From: Flavobacterium sp.
Lineage (GTDB): Bacteria; Bacteroidota; Bacteroidia; Flavobacteriales; Flavobacteriaceae
DNA length: 19,634 nt
Assembly: GCA_015478765.1 (NCBI GenBank)
Contig: JADMKR010000167.1
Coordinates: forward strand, 1 to 19,634
Direction: 5' to 3'
Positions 13,651 through 19,634 of the stretch are shown piece by piece (positions within the stretch are counted from its first letter, which is position 1; every line of letters begins with the position of its first letter). The notes below the pieces were generated by a model. That model was not told the origin of the DNA and searched no databases. It saw only the letters and a program-made list of their open reading frames with translations. Position numbers and translations under genes: made by a program.

Positions 13651-13658
13651 TATTTTTG
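13651..13658 (+). promoter_or_regulatory. -7 box of rarA, predicted leaderless mRNA
   Basis: TATTTTTG matches TAnnTTTG and is 4 nt from the rarA ATG (13663), the same geometry as at rlmB. The transcript would start at or next to the AUG. The -33 region consists of CGACTTT heptads and holds no TTG. Confidence 0.7.
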
Positions 13659-13662
13659 CATA

Positions 13663-14940
13663 ATGGACGCACCACTTGCCGAACGGATCCGGCCGCAGAA
13701 ACTCGAAGACTACATCAGTCAGTTACACCTTGTTGGTCCGCAGGGGTCGTTGACGCATCAAATCGCCAAAGGAATTATACCATCGCTGATTTTCTGGGGT
13801 CCGCCGGGAACGGGAAAAACTACTTTAGCACAAATCATCGCCCAGGAATCGCAACGGCCATTTTACATACTGAGCGCCATAAATTCAGGCGTTAAAGACA
13901 TTCGTGAAGTAATCGATAAAGCCAAACAAAGCGGTGGGCTGTTCACTTCCAAAAATCCGTTGCTATTTATTGATGAGATTCACCGTTTCAGCAAATCGCA
14001 ACAGGATTCATTACTGGCGGCGGTCGAAAAAGGAATTATAACATTGATTGGTGCCACGACTGAAAACCCGAGTTTCGAAGTCATCCCCGCCCTGCTGTCG
14101 CGTTGTCAGGTTTACATTCTGAATGCGTTCACCCGGGAGGATCTTGAAGCGCTGCTGCATAGGGCCATTGCTACCGATGAATACCTTAAACGCAAGAACA
14201 TAGTGCTTCAGGAAACCGAGGCGCTGTTGCGGTTATCTGGTGGCGACGGCAGAAAATTGCTCAATATTTTCGAACTTGTAGTGAATGCTTCGCCCGATGA
14301 TGAAATCATAATCACCAATGATAAGGTGCTGCAATTGGTTCAGCAAAACACAGTACTTTACGACAAAACCGGCGAACAACATTATGACATTATATCGGCC
14401 TTCATAAAATCAATCCGAGGCAGCGATCCCAACGGCGCGGTTTATTGGCTTGCCCGAATGATTGAAGGCGGAGAGGATGTTAAGTTCATCGCACGCCGGC
14501 TTCTCATTGCGGCCAGCGAAGACATCGGCAATGCCAACCCGACGGCTTTGGTAATTGCCAACAATACTTTCCAGGCGGTTTCAACAATCGGTTACCCAGA
14601 AAGCAGAATCATTTTGAGTCAGTGCGCCGTTTATCTGGCGACTTCGCCCAAAAGCAATGCGAGCTACGAAGCAATCGGAAAAGCGCAACAGCTGGTAAAA
14701 CAGACAGGCGATTTGCCGGTACCTTTGCATTTGCGCAACGCGCCAACTAAGTTAATGAAGGAACTAGGCTATGGCGACGACTACAAATATGCGCACAGTT
14801 ATGAGAATAATTTTGCCGATCAGGAATTCCTGCCCGATGACATATCGGGAACGTCGCTATACAATCCCGGCAATAATGCCAGGGAAAATTCAACGCGTGA
14901 ATTCTTGCGCAACCGGTGGAAAGGTAAATACGGCTATTAG
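13663..14940 (+). CDS. rarA: Replication-associated recombination protein A (RarA/MgsA, AAA+ ATPase)
   Basis: RarA acts at stalled or damaged replication forks and is related to the clamp-loader AAA+ group and eukaryotic WRNIP1. The 425 residues begin PLAERIRPQKLEDYISQ. They carry Walker A GPPGTGKT (46-53), Walker B LLFIDE (100-105), sensor 1 within ATTEN (131-135) and an Arg finger SR (146-147). The C-terminal tetramerisation region is present (RGSDPNGAVYWLARM, AIGKAQQLV, PVPLHLRNAPTKLM). It is a monocistronic gene; its TAG stop overlaps the TAA of the convergent downstream gene by 3 nt (14937-14940 are shared). Confidence 0.95.
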   Translation: MDAPLAERIRPQKLEDYISQLHLVGPQGSLTHQIAKGIIPSLIFWGPPGTGKTTLAQIIAQESQRPFYILSAINSGVKDIREVIDKAKQSGGLFTSKNPLLFIDEIHRFSKSQQDSLLAAVEKGIITLIGATTENPSFEVIPALLSRCQVYILNAFTREDLEALLHRAIATDEYLKRKNIVLQETEALLRLSGGDGRKLLNIFELVVNASPDDEIIITNDKVLQLVQQNTVLYDKTGEQHYDIISAFIKSIRGSDPNGAVYWLARMIEGGEDVKFIARRLLIAASEDIGNANPTALVIANNTFQAVSTIGYPESRIILSQCAVYLATSPKSNASYEAIGKAQQLVKQTGDLPVPLHLRNAPTKLMKELGYGDDYKYAHSYENNFADQEFLPDDISGTSLYNPGNNARENSTREFLRNRWKGKYGY

Positions 14941-15650
14941 AATTTAACGTCGACTATTTCAGTTACGAGTTGGCCGTCGCTATAATATTCATAGTACCAC
15001 TTGCCCATCCTATTGAAGAATACGCCGGTTTTACTATCACGATCGGTTAGAAATACACCTTCGGCCGATGTATTTCTCAATACCATTTTTACGCTTCCCA
15101 TGCCATCGACCAAATTATATCCGCCCGCTACCAGATTCGCCGTTAACGCGCCCAGCGCTTCAGTAGTTTTTTCGACAACAGCCGCTTTCGTGGCTACAGG
15201 TTTCGCTTTCACTTTACCGGCATTCCCATCATATTTATAATCAAGTAAACCGAAATAACTAAATGCCTCGCGAAGCGCTTTGGGATATGCAATTTTATTA
15301 TCTTTTTCGCGGCTGCTGCCCTCAGGTGACGTGTAAAGTATTTTGTTTGTACAATCGCGCAACACCACCTGAAGTTTGGAAGTAAACAGTGTTCCGACCG
15401 AAATCACATCCACATAAAGACGGTTACAAGCATCGGCTGCGATATCGGCAGGAAGTATTTCGTCGCTCAAAAAGGTTACGAAACCATACTTTTCCATATG
15501 CATCTTCGTAAATGTATTCATGCGATATTGATCGGGTTCATCCAAAAATTCAAATTTAACAGGCACCACGGCGTATTGATACTGATTGATGTTTTGAGCA
15601 AACGAACCTACTGCCGTCAAAAGCATGATGGCTAAAATATAACTTTTCAT
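14937..15650 (-). CDS. Exported protein of unknown function
   Basis: I do not recognise a named family, though similar proteins occur in flavobacteria as far as I recall. The start at 15650 gives a clean signal peptide (MKSYILAIMLLTAVGSFAQ), 237 residues and a 4-nt ATGA overlap with the upstream nucleotidase gene. An earlier in-frame codon would hide the signal peptide. The N-terminal domain (about 20-150) is rich in beta strands and holds two cysteines (75 and 100). A Lys/Ala-rich linker (about 143-165) leads to a C-terminal domain (about 170-237) ending GKWYYEYYSDGQLVTEIVDVKF-like. No lipobox is seen, so a periplasmic location is likely. It ends tail to tail with rarA. Confidence 0.75.
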   Translation of the reverse strand: MKSYILAIMLLTAVGSFAQNINQYQYAVVPVKFEFLDEPDQYRMNTFTKMHMEKYGFVTFLSDEILPADIAADACNRLYVDVISVGTLFTSKLQVVLRDCTNKILYTSPEGSSREKDNKIAYPKALREAFSYFGLLDYKYDGNAGKVKAKPVATKAAVVEKTTEALGALTANLVAGGYNLVDGMGSVKMVLRNTSAEGVFLTDRDSKTGVFFNRMGKWYYEYYSDGQLVTEIVDVKF

Positions 15651-16321
15651 AGTACTGATTTTAATTCTGATAAGTGATTGATTTGCTGAATCCCGGGATA
15701 ACCGGCGCCTCCGTTGCAAAACAGGATGGCTTTCATTCCGTAATCGAGTGCCCCGCGAACATCGGCGTCGATACAGTCGCCAATCATTAAACTGGTTTCT
15801 TTCGAAGCATTGGCCGCCTTCAGCGCATATTCAAAAATTACGGGATGCGGCTTTTTCCGTCCGACAGTTTCTGAATTGGTAATGGTGCGGAAATAGGTAA
15901 AAATACCCGCGTTCGTAAGTTTTGTATTCTGGACCTGGTGAAATCCATTTGTGATGATATGCAGCCGGTATTTTGGCGAAAGATAATCGAGAAGTTCCTT
16001 TGCACCGTCGAACAGATGATTGAATGTTGGCAGGTACTTGATATAATCTTCCGATATCATACCGATAGTATCATCGGAAATATCATGACTTATTTTATCA
16101 AACGTGTCTTTCAGGCGCTCGTAACGAAGTTGCTGTTGCGTGATTTCATCCTTTCGGAACCGCTCCCAATATTCGAAATTGATCGGGACATAATGTTCAA
16201 GAAATGTGTCGCAACAAACAGTAATACCATGCAGATCAAAAACCTTTTTCATCGCCAAAGCAGAATTTTTTTCAAAATCCCATAACGTATGATCAAGATC
16301 GAAAAAAACATCTGATATCAT
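15647..16321 (-). CDS. yjjG: YjjG/YfnB-family HAD pyrimidine 5'-nucleotidase
   Basis: YjjG-type enzymes dephosphorylate pyrimidine nucleoside monophosphates, including non-canonical ones, and so clean the nucleotide pool. With the ATG at 16319-16321 the protein has 224 residues. HAD motifs are complete: I, FFDLDHTLWDFE with Asp8 and Asp10; II, IITNG with Thr124; III, GRKKPHP (Lys156 or Lys157); IV, GDCIDAD (181-187). The DHTLWDFE wording is characteristic of this subfamily. An upstream in-frame start would add 15 basic residues overlapping the preceding gene and is unlikely. The start forms TAATG with the upstream stop codon, and the end overlaps the next gene by 4 nt. Confidence 0.88.
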   Translation of the reverse strand: MISDVFFDLDHTLWDFEKNSALAMKKVFDLHGITVCCDTFLEHYVPINFEYWERFRKDEITQQQLRYERLKDTFDKISHDISDDTIGMISEDYIKYLPTFNHLFDGAKELLDYLSPKYRLHIITNGFHQVQNTKLTNAGIFTYFRTITNSETVGRKKPHPVIFEYALKAANASKETSLMIGDCIDADVRGALDYGMKAILFCNGGAGYPGIQQINHLSELKSVL

Positions 16322-16791
16322 TACAATCCTTTTACTACAACGGCTTTTTCTATATTGTAGATCCAATCGTCAACATTTTTTTCGTTGACTTTGAGATATC
16401 CGGTGACAGTGACATAGGTATCAGTCTTGATCCGACCTTTGAAATCTTTGAATTTCAGACCCATGATCGTTTCCGGTCCGGCCTGGCCGCAAAAAAAACA
16501 CGCGGCAAATACATTTTTGCTCAGCGCGTAATTTTCATTGTCGATTGGCACCACGAATCCCGACACCGTGACTTTCTTGGTATGAAAAGCCTTCACCTTT
16601 TGATTGACCGCCGGGAACATAACCTCGCCGTAATCGGGATGCGTTCCTTTGCTGAATTTAACATCACCCAGCATTTTCCAGGTTAATGTGTCGCCCACAG
16701 TAAAAGGCGATTCTGTTGATACTTTTTTTGGTGTAAATCCGACGCTCACCATCCCTATTATCATAACTATTATAATACCGATCTTACCCAT
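16321..16791 (-). CDS. Small exported protein, DUF3299-like
   Basis: The 156 residues start with a hydrophobic segment (about 4-19) that acts as a signal peptide or anchor. A beta-rich, possibly OB-like domain follows, with two similar strands, KKVTVSGFVVPID (72-84) and TYVTVTGYL (125-133). Between them is CFFCGQAGPE (98-107) with Cys98 and Cys101 as a CxxC pair. The layout (GF.VP... a Cys-containing GP loop ... VTGYL) resembles Pfam DUF3299, whose function is unknown; I hold this at about even odds. It overlaps the permease gene by 8 nt. In proteobacterial loci DUF3299 proteins accompany the same type of ABC transporter, so a periplasmic partner role is inferred. Confidence 0.6.
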   Translation of the reverse strand: MGKIGIIIVMIIGMVSVGFTPKKVSTESPFTVGDTLTWKMLGDVKFSKGTHPDYGEVMFPAVNQKVKAFHTKKVTVSGFVVPIDNENYALSKNVFAACFFCGQAGPETIMGLKFKDFKGRIKTDTYVTVTGYLKVNEKNVDDWIYNIEKAVVVKGL

Positions 16792-18079
16792 TTGAAAGTG
16801 TTTTTGAAATATTAAGTGAATATGCTTTGATTGCCGGAATCAACGCCGCAACACATCCGACAAAGATAGTGACCAGCAATAAAATTCCTTCCTTTTCCCA
16901 AACGAAAACAAACGGTTCAAAAGCCATTTTGTATTCCTGTTCGGTAGCCGACGAGATCAGCCAAAGCGCGAGCCTGCCAACAACCGTACCAAGTATGAAA
17001 CCCGTAAGGCATAAAAATATGCTCTCGGCCATTACCAAAAGCAATAATTGTAGCCGGCTCGCGCCCGAAATGCGCATCAGCGCAAATTCGTATTTCCTTT
17101 CTTTCAGCGTATTGTACAAGGCGATGAAAATACTGATTCCCGATATCAGCATAATGCCGTATGCCAAATATTGCAAAGCCGTAAGTCCGATTCCGAACAA
17201 CGAGAACAGCCGGTTTATCTCGACCGCCGGCGACGCAGCTTGCATATCGGTGTTTTGTGCGATCAGTCGCGGCCATAAAACGAAAGCCATTTTATTTCGG
17301 AATTTTACCAATACGGCAGTGATTTCTTTTCCTTCAGTATCTGTTTCGGCATGATCGTGTTCTTCGCCATCGTGATGAACATGGCCTTCTTCGCCATGCG
17401 CCGGATTGGGTTCTTCGTCCGCTGCGTGTATGTGACCTTCTTCGCCGTGCGGCGGATTGTGATCGTGCGATTCATGCATCGCCCAAACACTTTCGATCTT
17501 TGTCAGTATTAAGTTATCGGCAACTTTTCCCGAACGTGCCGCAATTCCAACAACAACGTACGGATATTCTTCGTGGACCTCGCCTTCGGCCGCATCACCA
17601 TGCGCACCAAAAAAGGTGTCGCCAATCTTCAGCTTTAATTTAGCCGCAACTTCGGCACCAATCACAACCTCAAAATTGTCTGAATACATTTTCCCCGAAC
17701 CGATTCCGGATGCGTAAATCTTCAAATAATCGGGCGTCGTTCCAACAATCTTAAATCCGAGATAATTATCACCGAATGCCAACGGGACAGCGCTTTGCGC
17801 AAACGGATGGTTAATGTAGGTTTTTGCCTGATCATAACTGATGTTTCCCGGAGGTGCATCCATTTGATAAACGGCTGATAAAATCAGCTGCAGCGGACTC
17901 CCCTTTGCGCCAATCACCATATCGATGTTATCGATGTTTCCGGAAAACTGCTTTTCAAATTGCTCCTGCAACAACATCAGCAACGAAATAATGGCAACAG
18001 CGGCTGTCAGCAAAATCAGGCTCAGTATCGTATTAAGCGGCTTGTAAGTAATATTTCTCCAGGCAATTTTGGCTATCAT
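16784..18079 (-). CDS. FtsX/MacB-type ABC transporter permease with His-rich insert
   Basis: The 431 residues have MacB/FtsX topology: one N-terminal membrane helix (about 17-37), a large periplasmic MacB-PCD-like domain (about 40-290) and three C-terminal helices (about 303-323, 342-372 and 398-417). The segment ERKYEFALMRISGAS (327-341) is the cytoplasmic ATPase-coupling region of this family. Residues 202-243 form an insert with 12 histidines and many acidic residues, absent from ordinary MacB or LolC/E proteins. It overlaps the ATPase gene by 4 nt (ATGA). A metal-related, probably zinc-related, role is inferred from the insert and the neighbours. Lipoprotein or peptide export is the alternative. 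Confidence 0.82.
   Translation of the reverse strand: MIAKIAWRNITYKPLNTILSLILLTAAVAIISLLMLLQEQFEKQFSGNIDNIDMVIGAKGSPLQLILSAVYQMDAPPGNISYDQAKTYINHPFAQSAVPLAFGDNYLGFKIVGTTPDYLKIYASGIGSGKMYSDNFEVVIGAEVAAKLKLKIGDTFFGAHGDAAEGEVHEEYPYVVVGIAARSGKVADNLILTKIESVWAMHESHDHNPPHGEEGHIHAADEEPNPAHGEEGHVHHDGEEHDHAETDTEGKEITAVLVKFRNKMAFVLWPRLIAQNTDMQAASPAVEINRLFSLFGIGLTALQYLAYGIMLISGISIFIALYNTLKERKYEFALMRISGASRLQLLLLVMAESIFLCLTGFILGTVVGRLALWLISSATEQEYKMAFEPFVFVWEKEGILLLVTIFVGCVAALIPAIKAYSLNISKTLSNG
17351..17476 (-). repeat. His-rich coding repeat in the permease
   Basis: This stretch encodes residues 202-243. It contains a tandem duplication of a 17-residue unit of the form NPxHGEEGHxH, visible in the DNA as two near-identical 24-nt blocks at 17385-17408 and 17436-17459, 51 nt apart. 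The copies differ at only a few bases, which suggests recent duplication or slippage. By topology it should face the periplasm. Similar His/acidic runs bind Zn(II), Ni(II) or Cu(II) in other transporters. Confidence 0.85.
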
Positions 18080-18699
18080 AATGAGATGGCGTTTTTGAAT
18101 CGGTCTTTAAGTCGTTGGTCGTGGGTGACGATAATCAGTGCGGTCTTGGATTGTTTCGACAGCTCAGAAAGCAGGTCGGCTACCGCAAAAGCATTGGCAT
18201 CGTCCAAACTTGATGTTGGTTCATCTGCCAATAAAAGCCGCGGTTTGTTTATCAATGCACGGGCAATGGAAACGCGCTGTTGTTGTCCTATGCTGAGTTG
18301 TGATGGCAGTTTATGCGATTGGTCGCCAATGCCGAGTTGCTCGAGAAACCCATGTAAGCTTGAAGATTTCTTTCCCGATGCCAGCCATGAAGCCAGCTGT
18401 ATATTTTCGGCGACCGATAATGATTCTACGAAATGGGATTCCTGAAGAACGAGGCCTATGTTTTGTCCGCGGAAAGAATCCAGCTTCTTTTCGGACAAGG
18501 AGTTCAGATCGATGCCGTCAATAATTATGTTACCTGTTTTGGGACGAATCAGTCCGGCCAGCAAATGCAGCAATGTGGTTTTTCCTGTCCCCGAACCGCC
18601 GGTTATCAATAGCGCTTCGCCGGCAGTACAATTCAAGTCGGGGAAAAGAAGCGGCGCATTGTTTTTATAAGCGTAACTTAACTGTTGTGCAGATATCAT
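18076..18699 (-). CDS. ABC transporter ATP-binding protein (LolD/MacB type)
   Basis: This is the cytoplasmic ATPase that energises the adjacent permease. With the ATG at 18697-18699 it has 207 residues and begins MISAQQLSYAYKNN. It shows Walker A GGSGTGKT (34-41), Q-loop Gln86, signature LSIGQ (135-139), Walker B LLLADE (155-160) and H-loop His193. In-frame ATGs further upstream (up to 18759) would add about 20 residues and overlap radC; they are less likely because the family starts close to the first strand. It is 37 nt downstream of radC, and its stop overlaps the permease start (ATGA). Confidence 0.92.
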   Translation of the reverse strand: MISAQQLSYAYKNNAPLLFPDLNCTAGEALLITGGSGTGKTTLLHLLAGLIRPKTGNIIIDGIDLNSLSEKKLDSFRGQNIGLVLQESHFVESLSVAENIQLASWLASGKKSSSLHGFLEQLGIGDQSHKLPSQLSIGQQQRVSIARALINKPRLLLADEPTSSLDDANAFAVADLLSELSKQSKTALIIVTHDQRLKDRFKNAISL

Positions 18700-18736
18700 T
18701 TCAGGAATTTCAATTGGCCGCAAGATAACCAATTCA

Positions 18737-19432
18737 TCACAAAATTCCGTCATCGGCAAAGCTGAAATAGGCAGTTTCGGTGATGATCAGATGATCCAAA
18801 ACCCGAATGTCGAGATTCTCACCGGCGAGTTTAATTTTGCGGGTTATATTTTTATCGGCGTCGCTTGCGATCAATGTTCCCGAGGGATGATTATGGCATA
18901 AAATAATAGCCGTCGCCCGATGTTCAAGCGCGAGTTTAAAAACCAACCGAACATCGACGACAGTCCCGGTCATACCGCCTTTCGAAAGCTGGCACTTGTG
19001 AACAACCTTGTTTGAATTGTTCAGATAAATGATCCAGAATTCCTCATGCGACAGTTCGCCGATGATGGGCTGCATCAGTTCGAAAATCGTTCGGCTGGAG
19101 GTCACTTTTGTGAGATCGATTGTAACTTCATCGCGCCGGCGGCGGCCGAGTTCCATTGCGGCAGCAATCGTTATCGCTTTGGCTTCGCCGATGCCTTTAA
19201 AGGAAGTCAGTTGCTGGATCGATAATTTGCCGAGCGCATTCAGGTTGTTGTTGACACTTGAAAGTATACGCTGACTCAACCCGACGGCGGTTTCGTTTCG
19301 GCTGCCCGAGCCAATGAGGATTGCGAGAAGTTCGGCATCGCTTAAAGCGGCTTTGCCTTTCAAGAGTAATTTTTCGCGTGGGCGGTCGTCTTCCGACCAG
19401 CTGCGGATGGGGAATGAGGTGATTTCTGACAT
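18737..19432 (-). CDS. radC: RadC-family JAB/MPN-domain protein
   Basis: The 231-residue protein has an N-terminal helix-hairpin-helix region (SFKGIGEAKA, about 77-86). It is followed by a JAMM/MPN metalloprotease-like domain with the motif HNHPSG (180-185), Asp193 and the paired Glu130/Glu131, which together could bind zinc. RadC was once linked to DNA repair, but its biochemical role remains unsettled. The N terminus (FPIRSWSEDDRPREKLL) is typical and supports the chosen ATG. It is the first gene of the six-gene minus-strand run. Only a weak -7-like sequence (TACCTTAG, 19468-19475) was found upstream. Confidence 0.94.
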   Translation of the reverse strand: MSEITSFPIRSWSEDDRPREKLLLKGKAALSDAELLAILIGSGSRNETAVGLSQRILSSVNNNLNALGKLSIQQLTSFKGIGEAKAITIAAAMELGRRRRDEVTIDLTKVTSSRTIFELMQPIIGELSHEEFWIIYLNNSNKVVHKCQLSKGGMTGTVVDVRLVFKLALEHRATAIILCHNHPSGTLIASDADKNITRKIKLAGENLDIRVLDHLIITETAYFSFADDGIL

Positions 19433-19482
19433 GGCGTGTATTATTTTAAATGGCTTGTAATGAGACGCTAAGGTATAAAATA

Positions 19483-19538
19483 GATTTCAGAGTTCAGATT
19501 TTAGATTGTAGATTGTAGATTGTAGATTTCAGAATTAG
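19483..19538. repeat. GATTGTA-type heptad array upstream of radC
   Basis: Eight heptads start at 19483, 19490, 19497, 19504, 19511, 19518, 19525 and 19532 in exact phase. Three are GATTGTA; the others are variants such as GATTTCA and GAGTTCA. The skeleton is GANTTNA on the plus strand. The array lies 50 nt upstream of the radC ATG, next to a short reading-frame remnant at 19535-19633. Confidence 0.87.
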
Positions 19539-19633
19539 GAACTAATCCACTCGCGCTGACCACCCGACTTCAACTCGGATAAAAAATCAAAAGATGATTG
19601 AATAAATCTTGTCATTCTGTGGTTTGCTGTACT
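19535..19633 (-). pseudogene. Possible truncated reading frame, weakly DUF2461-like
   Basis: A minus-strand frame enters from the right edge and stops at TAA (19535-19537), which falls in the last heptad of the array. From an internal ATG (19613-19615) it reads 26 residues with the pattern FDFLSELKSGGQREW. This resembles the N-terminal FL..LK.NN.REWF motif of DUF2461 (TIGR02453) proteins, but ends right there. It could be a decayed gene start cut off by the array, the genuine C terminus of another gene, or chance. The evidence is thin. Confidence 0.25.
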
Positions 19634-19634
19634 T

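Overview
The window comes from a member of the Bacteroidota, most likely a Flavobacterium or close relative. The ribosomal proteins closely resemble those I know from that genus. The promoters carry the Bacteroidota -7 box TAnnTTTG, start codons are preceded by A/T-rich sequence rather than a Shine-Dalgarno motif, and tuf is absent between fusA and rpsJ.

Region 1 (1-9670, minus strand) is a fused str-S10-spc operon transcribed right to left: rpsL, rpsG, fusA, rpsJ, rplC, rplD, rplW, rplB, rpsS, rplV, rpsC, rplP, rpmC, rpsQ, rplN, rplX, rplE and the first codons of rpsN. One good promoter is seen, upstream of rpsL. Nearly all spacers are 20 nt or less. The two exceptions, S12-S7 (89 nt) and S10-L3 (108 nt), are filled with heptad-repeat arrays.

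Region 2 (9671-14940) has separately transcribed genes: an Omp85/BamA-type outer-membrane protein with a TTG start (+), rlmB/TrmH-type rRNA 2'-O-methyltransferase (+), a rhomboid protease (-) and the AAA+ ATPase rarA (+). The spacers are again occupied by heptad arrays. One of these contains six G-tracts at exact 7-nt spacing.

Region 3 (14937-19432, minus strand) is a compact six-gene run: radC, an ABC ATPase, an FtsX/MacB-type permease with a histidine-rich extracytoplasmic insert, a small exported protein resembling DUF3299, a YjjG-family HAD nucleotidase and an exported protein of unknown function. Most junctions overlap by 1-8 nt, so translational coupling is likely. The ATPase/permease/DUF3299-like trio resembles zinc-associated loci of proteobacteria, and the His-rich insert supports a metal-related role.

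The most unusual signal is the intergenic sequence. Six arrays of 7-nt units with different sequences all fit one degenerate pattern (purine strand approximately RAKTYNR). In most of them purine-type heptads lie on the left and pyrimidine-type heptads on the right, which makes them inverted, hairpin-capable elements. They sit inside the ribosomal operon, at promoters and over a stop codon. I saw no rRNA, tRNA, CRISPR array, insertion sequence or phage gene.
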